From JABDAD01 sp964409695 (GTDB lineage: Bacteria; Pseudomonadota; Alphaproteobacteria; Rickettsiales; Rickettsiaceae), in the NCBI GenBank assembly GCA_964409695.1, contig CAYPDX010000001.1:1-62396 (forward strand): a stretch of 62,396 nt of DNA, in the 5' to 3' direction. Shown here in pieces: positions 9,396 to 17,395 of this stretch; the stretch's first letter is position 1; every line of letters begins with the position of its first letter. The notes under the pieces are model-generated. The model was not told the origin of the DNA, did not search any database, and saw nothing but the letters and a program-made list of their open reading frames with translations. The translations under genes were made by a program, and so were the position numbers.

Positions 9396-10101
9396 CTAAC
9401 TATTTCTATTCTTTAATGCTTCTCTAATAAGATTATTTATATCAATATTAGGTTCGGCTTGAATTATTTTTTGTACATTGCTATAAGCATCATTCCTATT
9501 AATCCCAAGATTCACAAGAGCCGACACCGCATCTGTGATAATATGAGAATTTGATGCTTTTNNNNNNNNNNACTCATTAAATAGACTGGTCAGATATTCA
9601 TCTTTCGACTTAGCAACTAAAAAACCTGCTTGTCCGAAAAGTAAGGCCTCCACCTGCGTAAGGTGATCCCGATGCTTTTGAATTAATTTGTACGTCGCTA
9701 TAATGAAAAGCTTTATCTTTTAGTTCAAGCAATATTCGTTCAGCTAATTTTGGACCTATACCACTAATTGATCTAAAAGCCTCTTTATCTTTTGATGCTA
9801 TTGCATGACTTACATCATACGGACTCAAAGCGGAAAGAATTGTAAGTGCCACCCTCACCCCAACTCCACTTACTGAGTTTAGTTTGAGAAAACAATCTTT
9901 CTCCTCCATATTTAAAAATCCGAATAATTGGAATGAATCTTCTCTAACATGAGTTTCTATAAATAATGAAGCAACTAAACCATTTTCTAATTTTGAAATC
10001 GTATTTGTTGATACAGATACCAAATACCCCACACCTGAAACATCGATTATTAGCGTATCGCTACCTAAAATTTCGATTTTTCCTGTTAATTTTCCTATCA
10101 T
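9396..10101 (-). CDS. ruvA: Holliday junction-binding protein RuvA, interrupted in this assembly
   Basis: The N-terminal part (from the ATG at 10101, MIGKLTGKIEILGSDTLIID) carries domains I and II with the helix-hairpin-helix regions (LNSVSGVGVRVAL, SGIGPKLAERILLEL) up to residue 144 (QINSKAS). The C-terminal domain III resumes after the N-run as KASNSHIITDAVSALVNLG and ends at 9396. Between them lie a 10-N gap and 99 bases that do not belong to RuvA, bounded by the direct repeat GATGCTTTT. Removing one repeat and the insert restores a normal RuvA of about 195 aa. RuvA tetramers bind four-way junctions and load RuvB. I think the gene is intact in the organism and broken by assembly, but a real insertion is possible. 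Confidence 0.85.
9553..9679 (-). other. Foreign-looking insert at an assembly gap inside ruvA
   Basis: The 9-bp direct repeats GATGCTTTT at 9553-9561 and 9671-9679 bracket ten N and 99 bases. The insert has 42 G+C in 99, higher than its surroundings, and contains a small palindrome CACCT-GCGTA-AGGTG. On the minus strand it carries an open frame reading VEALLFGQAGFLVAKSKDEY, which resembles the DUF2851 family that I know from Bacteroidetes, not RuvA. The 9-bp repeat could be a target duplication or simply the short overlap by which an unrelated read was joined. I favour the second explanation. Confidence 0.6.
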
Positions 10102-10346
10102 TTAATTATGTATTTCTTGATTCTTTACAATATTAAAGTTTTGGGATCGAGTAAAGTGATTATTACTCCATATTGGTTCCTCGCGCAATACGCGATAACA
10201 AATATTCTTATAAGTCAATAGTTTATTTCTTTTTTTTAAGCTACTTGGCCCATTTCAAATCCGAATAGAAAACACAAGGGGCAATAGTGCTTTTGGAGAA
10301 TATGATTTTACAAAATATTTTTTGTCAGAAGTTAGTGTGAAGGATA

Positions 10347-12902
10347 TTAAACTCTTCGAAAATGCTCGTAATCACTATAGTTTGGTTTCCAAAAATCTGG
10401 CAGTTGCTTAGAGGAAACTAACCTATTGGCTGAATAGTAATATTTCAAAAATTCAATCATTGCATTTTTATGTTCTAAAATCTCTTCCATACTGATTGAA
10501 ATGATCGTTTCTTCAATATACGGAGATTTGGTATTTATTTTAATATATATAATTTCGATTTCCTTATTTTGCATTTTTATTCCAAATCCACCTTCAACAA
10601 GAATTATCGCTTCAATAATAAGCTGTGGACTTTTGCCCAAAAATACGTCCTTTTTAGAAGGTACCTGCCCCGTCTTAAAATCAATAATTTTAATTTTCCC
10701 TTCTGATACTTCAATTCGATCAGCTATTGCACGAATTTCTATAGATATTTCTTCAATGAAGATATTGCAACTACCTGTAATTTCTGTGTAAATCTTTGTT
10801 TTTTTAAGATTTGCTTCATTATTTAGCTCGTCAATCCTGTTTAAAATTTCTAAAACTGGATCTTTCCAAAGTAGGCAAATATATTCTGGTAATGCTTTTG
10901 AAGAGAATATATTATCTATTAGCTCAATATTTGATAAATCATTATTCTTAGATTTAGTTTCAATGAGATTGTGAACAGTAATTCCAAAATCTGAATTTTC
11001 TGGCCTCGATAAAGCATTTTTTTTCTTTCTTATAGCTAGAATTTTTCTAGCAAAAAAACCGTATGGATCTCTGATAAGCATTTCAATATTTGTTGCATAT
11101 AAAATTTTTGGGAAAATACTTTGATCTAGTTGAATATCTTGGTTTTCCTCTGAAATTTGGTGATCAACCAATATTCTCTCTGGTAAAACCATATCCACAT
11201 TATCGATAAAATCTAGTATTGCACATTTCTCCTGCAAACTACCTTCTTTATTAGTTGATCTCGTGAAATATATATTCTGCTTATCAGATTTTGTAGTAAT
11301 TAAATATAGAAGTTTTTCAAATTCTTCTTCATCTTCAAGTAAATTTAACTTTCGTAGTATTTTATTTGTAAGCCAAGTATTATCAGTACCAGAAATATAG
11401 GATTCTTGATTAAAATCAGCGAAATATACTTCATTAGTATCTACTAGAAGAGAATCATCAGGAGTTAGAATAAATATATCGGCATTTCTGTTAAATGGTT
11501 TTGTATATTTCAATGAGAAAACTTCGCTAAGTAGATCGGTATATTCATAGGCATATACATGAAAATTACTATTTTCCAATGATTTTATGTCGATAATAAA
11601 TTCATTAAATCTACTTGTATTTCTTGAAGAAATCGATATTTGATATAATTCAATTATTTCTAAAAAAACCTCTAAATTTTTCCCAAATAAATCCTTAAAT
11701 CTATCTCCAGCAAAATTTACCCATGATAATAATATTGACAGTAACTTTTCAGATTTCTCATCAAAATTTTCGTTTTTAATGATTGAAAATATATCTTCAT
11801 GAAATTTCTCAGAATCATTTAAAGTATTGAGAAAATTTTCAACTACAATATTAGAACTTAGCATTCTTGATTTTAGTAATGCAATTACACTAGAGATACT
11901 ACTATTCTCAGATTTTATACGAGCTATATTAATAAGAAATTCAACCTCAGCAAATTCAATATATTTAGAGCCAAATGAAGAGTTAAAATCAATCCCATTA
12001 CAAGTTAGTTGATTAGCTAAAATGTAATTAAAAAAACTATTATTGGTTACAATAGTAATGGAAGATTCTCTGGTTTGAATCTTATGTAGCAGAAAATCAA
12101 TTTCATCAAAAAAATCTTCAAACTCAAACAATTGCCTTTTAAATTCTCGTTTTTCAATAGAATTGTAATTTAATAATTCCGAAGTTTCTTTATCTAAAAG
12201 AGTCGCATATCTTTTTTGTAAGTATCTATAATTACTATTGTTTTTTATAAATGACAAATCTCCTGGAGGAAGAATAATATATTTGTCATTTGCCTTTAAA
12301 TAATCATAAATTAAATTATCTTGGAGCAGATTATCAAGAATTCCTACAAAAATGACTTTTGCATTCTTTCCTATAGAGGTTTGAGCTATATTAAAATCTT
12401 CATCAGAAGAAATAATATCTTCAAAGTTCTCAAAACAGAATTTCAAGAATTCAGCTGTTGCCCACCAGTGGAGCGCAAGTTCTTCGTCAACCCACCCTTC
12501 TATTTTATCTATAGAGATAGAAGATTTTTTGAGCTTCCAATAGATTTTTACAAGTTGCTTTGCAATTCTGATTGACTCCTTACTAGTATATTTAACTTTT
12601 TCATATGATTTTATTATTGATGCGACTAGCAGAATATTTGCATAGTGCTTTGAACTATTATCTAGAGATTTTTGCCTTGCAAAAGATATATAATCATCAA
12701 ATGTAATAATTTTAGGCAAGGTAATAGCAGAACCAATATCGGCTTGATTAATCAAACGAAGTTTTAAAAGTTCAATTGATATATAATTAGGAAGGATAAC
12801 TACTAATTCATCAATTTTTTTTGGAGAATTTAGTAAGTTAATAAATCTAGCAACCGTATCTAAATAAGCTTTGTCGTTCAAAAATAATAACTTATTTTCC
12901 AT
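10347..12902 (-). CDS. addB: AddB-type subunit of the double-strand break repair helicase-nuclease
   Basis: The 851-aa protein starts MENKLLFLNDKAYLDTVARF and has the layout of alphaproteobacterial AddB: a long, weakly conserved inactivated-helicase region (KIITFDDYISFAR near residue 65) and a C-terminal PD-(D/E)XK nuclease with the motif KIKIIDFKTGQVPSKKDV and the following QLIIEA. AddAB resects broken DNA ends for RecA-dependent repair. No addA partner lies in this window, although it is often adjacent; it may be elsewhere in the genome. The start overlaps the preceding membrane-protein gene by 11 bases. The region after the stop (10102-10346) holds no gene I can support. Confidence 0.8.
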   Translation of the reverse strand: MENKLLFLNDKAYLDTVARFINLLNSPKKIDELVVILPNYISIELLKLRLINQADIGSAITLPKIITFDDYISFARQKSLDNSSKHYANILLVASIIKSYEKVKYTSKESIRIAKQLVKIYWKLKKSSISIDKIEGWVDEELALHWWATAEFLKFCFENFEDIISSDEDFNIAQTSIGKNAKVIFVGILDNLLQDNLIYDYLKANDKYIILPPGDLSFIKNNSNYRYLQKRYATLLDKETSELLNYNSIEKREFKRQLFEFEDFFDEIDFLLHKIQTRESSITIVTNNSFFNYILANQLTCNGIDFNSSFGSKYIEFAEVEFLINIARIKSENSSISSVIALLKSRMLSSNIVVENFLNTLNDSEKFHEDIFSIIKNENFDEKSEKLLSILLSWVNFAGDRFKDLFGKNLEVFLEIIELYQISISSRNTSRFNEFIIDIKSLENSNFHVYAYEYTDLLSEVFSLKYTKPFNRNADIFILTPDDSLLVDTNEVYFADFNQESYISGTDNTWLTNKILRKLNLLEDEEEFEKLLYLITTKSDKQNIYFTRSTNKEGSLQEKCAILDFIDNVDMVLPERILVDHQISEENQDIQLDQSIFPKILYATNIEMLIRDPYGFFARKILAIRKKKNALSRPENSDFGITVHNLIETKSKNNDLSNIELIDNIFSSKALPEYICLLWKDPVLEILNRIDELNNEANLKKTKIYTEITGSCNIFIEEISIEIRAIADRIEVSEGKIKIIDFKTGQVPSKKDVFLGKSPQLIIEAIILVEGGFGIKMQNKEIEIIYIKINTKSPYIEETIISISMEEILEHKNAMIEFLKYYYSANRLVSSKQLPDFWKPNYSDYEHFRRV

Positions 12903-13317
12903 AATAAAAATAATATATGGTCTTTACAATAGCAACAATTGTAATAGCGCTAAAAAATCTATATCTACAAAAACCCATAAGCAAAACAATCAGCTTTGAA
13001 TAGACTGGTAAAAACCCAAAACACAATAAATAGATTCCTAGATCACTAAAAAGATCCTTAAGAGCACCGCTATTCTTTTGAGCTTTATCATTCTTTTTTG
13101 TTATAGAAGAAAAAATATTGCCACAGACTATACCAAGTAGGTAGTTTACGCAATTTGCTACTAATACTCCAAAAAATGCAGCAGATAGAATTTTTTTATG
13201 AGAAACATCAGAGAGGGCTGGCGCTGCCCAAACGGAAATCTCCTGATTGGTGATAAAAGCTAAATTAGCTGCGAATGTATCAAACAAAGTAAACCAAAGA
13301 AGTTCTATTTCAGTCAT
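12892..13317 (-). CDS. Small multi-pass membrane protein, possibly DedA/SNARE-associated-like
   Basis: The 141-aa protein has about four hydrophobic segments (roughly residues 5-25, 45-70, 90-112 and 118-137). A charged loop, SSITKKNDKAQKNSGALKDL, separates two halves, and the C-terminal half contains GFLPVYSKLIVLLMGFCRYRF. This resembles short YqaA/DedA-type (VTT domain) proteins, which have been linked to membrane lipid or ion homeostasis. Similarity is by pattern only, so the family call is tentative. It precedes addB with an 11-base overlap, implying joint transcription. It is divergent from the MFS gene, whose promoter sits in the shared spacer. Confidence 0.5.
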   Translation of the reverse strand: MTEIELLWFTLFDTFAANLAFITNQEISVWAAPALSDVSHKKILSAAFFGVLVANCVNYLLGIVCGNIFSSITKKNDKAQKNSGALKDLFSDLGIYLLCFGFLPVYSKLIVLLMGFCRYRFFSAITIVAIVKTIYYFYYGK

Positions 13318-13346
13318 AGTAAATTTTATCTCTCATTAGGAATTCA

Positions 13347-13374
13347 TTGACATACAGAACATAATTTATATAAT
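13347..13374 (+). promoter_or_regulatory. Sigma-70-type promoter for the MFS transporter
   Basis: A perfect -35 TTGACA (13347-13352) and a perfect -10 TATAAT (13369-13374) are separated by 16 bases, 44 bases upstream of the MFS start codon at 13418. Confidence 0.7.
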
Positions 13375-13417
13375 AACACGCTTAATTTTTATCAAAACAA
13401 ACTGAAGTAAAAATATT

Positions 13418-14689
13418 ATGACTTCATCAATTTATCGTCTTAGAATGCCATTAATATTATGGTTCACAGTTACATTTTTTTTCGCCTTCCAATTTATCTT
13501 AAGATTATCAGTTGGCATTCTTAGAGAAGATATATTACAAAAATTTTCAGTAAGTACAATTGATTTCGGTCATTTAGCTGGTTTCTATTATCTTGGTTAT
13601 GCAGGAATGCAAATACCTATTGGCTTCATGCTTGATAGATATAATTTTAGAATCGTTACTTTTATTGCTATTGCTTCTACTGCACTCGGTACTCTGCTAT
13701 TTTCTTCCGCTGAAAGCTGGAACCTAATCTTATTTGCAAGATTCCTTATAGGAGCTGGTTCTGCAGTTGCTTTTCTTTCAATTGCAAAAGTTACAAAAAC
13801 ATTTTTTCCAGAGAGAATGCACTCTATAATGCTTGGCTTCGCATTTACTGTTGGTCTTTCAGGAGCAGTTGTTGGTGGTAAGCCGATAAAAATAATATTT
13901 GAAAACTTTGGCTATGATGCAACTTTAAAAATGCTTTCTCTTGGTGCTCTTCTTATAGGATTCCTTGTTATTCTTATTAATGATAGAAAAATTGATAAAG
14001 TTCAGTCTCACAAGGAAGACACTATTTCTATTAGGCAAACATTTAAACTTATATTAAGCCCTACAATTCTTCTAATAGGAATATTTGGTGGACTTATGGT
14101 AGGATCGCTCGAAGGATTTGCAGATGTTTGGGCTATACCATTTTTCTCTCACATCTACCATTACTCAGAACATGATAGTATCTTTGCTGCATCGATATTA
14201 TACATAGGAATGTGTGTTGGTGGTCCTGTTCTTGCATTTTTTGCCAGAAAATTTAACTCAAGCATTCTTATGATTATATTAACTGGAGTTTTTACCTCAA
14301 TTCTCTTTCTAATACTTTTCTCCAATGAACGTATGAATTATATTTCTATTGTATCTTTAATGTTTTTCCTTGGGATTTTTTGCTGTTACCAAGTTCTAGT
14401 ATTTACATTAGCTGCTCAACTTGTCAGTAAATCATGTGCTGGCCTAGCCATTGCTATTATAAATTGTATCAATATGTCCTTTGGCCATTTTTTCCATGTT
14501 ATAATCAGTAATATTATACAGAATAATTGGGCTGGCGTAGTAAATGACAGAGGAAATCAAATCTATGATATGTCTACCTATGTAATGGGACTTGCTACTA
14601 TTCCTATCTTTTGCTTAGTAGGGACAGCTGGCTTTGCTTTTCTTTCTTATAGACAGAAGAAAGGCAAACTAAAAATTGTCGATTTGTAA
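13418..14689 (+). CDS. Major facilitator superfamily transporter
   Basis: The 423-aa protein has about 12 hydrophobic segments and the MFS loop 2-3 signature in the form GFMLDRYNFRI (residues ~68-78), following YYLGYAGMQIP. It keeps the central cytoplasmic loop after TM6 (NDRKIDKVQSHKEDT). Family length is normal. The substrate cannot be inferred; obligate intracellular alphaproteobacteria use many MFS proteins for host metabolite uptake. It has its own strong promoter (TTGACA-16-TATAAT) and ends before a second promoter, so it is probably a single-gene unit. Confidence 0.85.
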   Translation: MTSSIYRLRMPLILWFTVTFFFAFQFILRLSVGILREDILQKFSVSTIDFGHLAGFYYLGYAGMQIPIGFMLDRYNFRIVTFIAIASTALGTLLFSSAESWNLILFARFLIGAGSAVAFLSIAKVTKTFFPERMHSIMLGFAFTVGLSGAVVGGKPIKIIFENFGYDATLKMLSLGALLIGFLVILINDRKIDKVQSHKEDTISIRQTFKLILSPTILLIGIFGGLMVGSLEGFADVWAIPFFSHIYHYSEHDSIFAASILYIGMCVGGPVLAFFARKFNSSILMIILTGVFTSILFLILFSNERMNYISIVSLMFFLGIFCCYQVLVFTLAAQLVSKSCAGLAIAIINCINMSFGHFFHVIISNIIQNNWAGVVNDRGNQIYDMSTYVMGLATIPIFCLVGTAGFAFLSYRQKKGKLKIVDL

Positions 14690-14706
14690 ATCAATGTTAA
14701 GATTTA

Positions 14707-14734
14707 TTGACTTTTTCTTGCTAGTATGTATACT
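14707..14734 (+). promoter_or_regulatory. Promoter for the 120-aa unknown protein
   Basis: TTGACT (14707-14712) and TATACT (14729-14734) are separated by 16 bases, 21 bases upstream of the ATG at 14756. A GGAG ribosome site lies between them and the start. Confidence 0.55.
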
Positions 14735-14755
14735 ATAGAAAATTGGAGATAAATC

Positions 14756-15118
14756 ATGCCAAACTCAGAAGAAGAAAATCTATATAGCCACGAAATAGTC
14801 AACACTGATAGACAAGGAGATGAAGCAATTGAAATCTCAGAAGATTTTGATACTCTTGATGCTGCAATAGATTCTGCAAAAGCTCATATGGAAACACTGC
14901 TGACTGATTACAATCCTATACATATAGACAACGTTCTTCATTTACAAAACAAAATAGATCAAAGTAAACTTGTTTGTATAAGCTACATTCAAACAGAAAG
15001 ATATTTTTTTGCCCTGGAAGTAATAAGCCAGATAGCTACGGAAGGCTATGTAGCGTTGATGGGGCAAACAGATACTACTCCAGTCTTCTATGTTTCTTAC
15101 GAACCTTTTGAGTGTTAA
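14756..15118 (+). CDS. Small acidic protein of unknown function
   Basis: I do not recognise this 120-aa protein. It starts MPNSEEENLYSHEIVNTDRQ and its first half is acidic and probably partly disordered. The second half (about residues 60-118) has alternating hydrophobic residues suggesting a small beta-alpha domain (KLVCISYIQTERYFFALEVI, then TTPVFYVSYEPFEC). No signal peptide or membrane segment is visible. It has a promoter at 14707-14734, a GGAG ribosome site and natural codon use, which support a real gene. Confidence 0.65.
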   Translation: MPNSEEENLYSHEIVNTDRQGDEAIEISEDFDTLDAAIDSAKAHMETLLTDYNPIHIDNVLHLQNKIDQSKLVCISYIQTERYFFALEVISQIATEGYVALMGQTDTTPVFYVSYEPFEC

Positions 15119-15154
15119 TAGCGAGCTTAGCTCTCTCATAAAATAACATTAATG

Positions 15155-15184
15155 TTGATAATGTAATGTGGGTTCTCTTATAAT
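15155..15184 (+). promoter_or_regulatory. Promoter for the alpha/beta hydrolase gene
   Basis: TTGATA (15155-15160) and TATAAT (15179-15184) are separated by 18 bases, 28 bases before the ATG at 15213. Confidence 0.5.
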
Positions 15185-15212
15185 CTCAAGATCAACATGA
15201 GAGACGCCCAGA

Positions 15213-16112
15213 ATGCTCGAAAAATTAAAGTCTAAATATACAGTAACTGAAAAGAGAGTCACTGTAGACATTAAACGAAATATCAAAATTATGGTTCGGA
15301 TTTTTGAAGATGCAAAATCCAAATCTAAAACTCCTTTTATATTATATCCAGGAGGACCTGGTGGCTCAGGATCAATATATTATGATCACGTTCCCTTTCT
15401 AATAAAATCCGGTCCTGTTATACTAATTGATCCAAGAGGCACAGGCGATAGTGATACAAATTACCCTGAATTATGGGACCTAGATCATCATATTGAAGAC
15501 GTCGAAGCCGTTAGACTGGCTCTAAAAGTTTCTAAATTTATTTTTCTTGGAAGATCTTATGGCGGCGTAGTCGCTGAAGCTTATGCCTTAAAATACCAGC
15601 AATATTTAGAAAAACTCATACTGATTGTTACCATTGCAAGTTACCATTTCTTTAAAAAAGCAGAAGAGAATTTGTATAAATATGGTAATAAAGATGCCAT
15701 AAAGTCTGGAATGCATATTTTGGATGGGACTATTAAAGATCAGGAGCATTTACAAGAAATATTTTCCGATGCTGATTCTCTATATAGTTACAGGGTAAGA
15801 AATAATCCAAACCTCAAGAGAAATTATTCGGGCTTAAAATTTCAAGATTTCAATTATAAATGCACAAATGCAGGTTTTGGAGATTTTCTTCGCAAAATTG
15901 ACTTCACTAGCAAGCTTAAAAATATACTAATCCCAACTCTGATTATTGGCGGAAAATATGATTGGATATGTGATCCGAGTTTCTCATACGAAATTCATAT
16001 GAATATTCCTAATTCAAGACTAGTTATGCTTCCAGGAAGTCATAGTCTATTCTTTGATTGTAACAAAGGTTATAAGACGAGTATTATAGATTTTGTTAAA
16101 GATAAAATTTAG
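15213..16112 (+). CDS. Alpha/beta hydrolase, proline-iminopeptidase-like (S33)
   Basis: The 299-aa protein shows the oxyanion-hole stretch YPGGPGGSGS (residues ~46-55), the strand-turn VILIDPRGTGDSD and the nucleophile elbow GRSYGG (about residue 112), typical of the prolyl aminopeptidase/TAP branch of alpha/beta hydrolases. The acid is probably the Asp in GGKYDWICDP, and the catalytic His is in LPGSHSLFFD. No signal peptide is seen, so it is cytoplasmic. The exact substrate is open: peptide or small ester. It ends six bases before the reconstructed stop of the convergent rRNA methyltransferase gene. Confidence 0.8.
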   Translation: MLEKLKSKYTVTEKRVTVDIKRNIKIMVRIFEDAKSKSKTPFILYPGGPGGSGSIYYDHVPFLIKSGPVILIDPRGTGDSDTNYPELWDLDHHIEDVEAVRLALKVSKFIFLGRSYGGVVAEAYALKYQQYLEKLILIVTIASYHFFKKAEENLYKYGNKDAIKSGMHILDGTIKDQEHLQEIFSDADSLYSYRVRNNPNLKRNYSGLKFQDFNYKCTNAGFGDFLRKIDFTSKLKNILIPTLIIGGKYDWICDPSFSYEIHMNIPNSRLVMLPGSHSLFFDCNKGYKTSIIDFVKDKI

Positions 16113-16117
16113 CAGCT

Positions 16118-17391
16118 TCAGCTCAAATCAATTCTTATAAATTCAGCTACTAATTCAATGTGCGGGGTCCATAGGAATTGATCTACTACTTTTAGATCTT
16201 TCAATATAAAAGATTTTCNNNNNNNNNNCTTAAAATTTCTGCGTCTCTTAAAAAACTTTGGACCGAGCAAGATACGTATATTATTTTCTCTATATTTGGT
16301 AATTTAACAATATTTTTAACCTGCTCTTCTGCGCCAGCTCTTGGAGGATTTAAAACTATAATTTGGCATTGTTCTAGTTCTTCAAACAAAGGATTATAGT
16401 GAAGGTCTCTTATATGCAAAACAGGTTTGTTTGAAAGTTTTTTTGTGGCTTCAAATAATGCTAAAATAGCCTTCTTGTCATTTTCAAAACCAACAACTTT
16501 AAAGCCATTTTTTGCAATTCCTATTGTAAAAGTTCCTCTACCGCAAAAAAGATCTGCTACTTTTTTATTCTTACTATTACCTAGGTAACTAATAACGAGA
16601 TCGGATAATAATTTATCTGAATCTTTTGTAGCCTGGAGAAAACAATCAGCTTCGACAAAAACCTTCTCTTCAGCAAATTCAACATAAGGTTCTGATATAG
16701 TATGATTAGAAATTATTTGCTTATTATGAATATAGATAATTCGAACTATTCCATATTTACCAGCTAATGATCTTATTTTTTTTCTATTTTTTTCATCAAA
16801 ACTTTGAGCACTATCTAAAATAATTTTTATATCTATCCCGTTATCAGCTTCTAGAATAAATACTTCACCAGAGTCATTAATCTTTGATATTGATGAAAGA
16901 AAATCTCTAGTATGAGGAATAATCTCAGATATTTGGAAAGTCGCTGCTATACATGAATCAGTATTTATGAGATCATCTGATTTTAATTTATAAAAGCCAA
17001 AATAGAGTTGCTTTTCAGTGTTTTTAAAAAATAAATTTAATCTCCTTCTGCTAGGGTTTTTAGGGGTAATTATATCAGATGGTGTGATTGAGACTTTGCT
17101 TAGTAAACTCTGTTTAAAATTCCGATATTTTTCTTTTGATAAATGCTGAAGTAAACACCCACCGCATCTTTCATAAAAAGAACATTCAGGAATGATTCTT
17201 TCTGAAGAAGGTGAAATAATGTTCTTTAGGAGAAAATTTTCTTTTCCTCGGTAATAATGTCTTTCAAATTCAACAACTTCACCCTCTAAAACATAAGGCA
17301 AGGTAACTTTACCTTTTTCTGTTGAAGATTCTCCATATGCTTTCGAATTAAGTTTTTTTATAGTACAAGTTGAGATTTCTGTTAATGCCAC
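16118..17391 (-). CDS. 23S rRNA (uracil-5-)-methyltransferase, RlmD/TrmA family (contains a gap)
   Basis: An N-terminal TRAM-like region (VLEGEVVEFERHYYRGKENF) precedes the iron-sulfur cysteine cluster CSFYERCGGCLLQ, the SAM site VADLFCGRGTFTIGIAK and the catalytic stretch NPPRAG...IIYVSCSVQSFLRDAEIL. The ten N at 16219-16228 make a naive translation stop early. Past the gap, another frame continues KSFILKDLKVVDQFLWTPHIELVAEF up to TGA at 16118-16120, the expected C-terminus of the family. A true gap of 8 (or 11) bases restores the frame and gives about 423 aa. The start is a GTG at 17391, two bases after the upstream oligopeptidase stop codon. Family members make m5U in rRNA or tRNA; which uridine cannot be told. 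Confidence 0.85.
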
Positions 17392-17395
17392 TTAT

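Noticed and set aside
9396..10101. ruvA as a true pseudogene with a transposon insertion
   Set aside because: The 9-bp direct repeat fits target duplication, but the insert has no inverted ends, adjoins a sequencing gap and looks like part of an unrelated Bacteroidetes gene, so assembly error is more likely.
10253..10411. Plus-strand open frame (FQIRIENTRGNSAFGEYDFT...) between ruvA and addB
   Set aside because: It has no start codon or ribosome site and its second half is antisense to the end of addB; at best a gene fragment.
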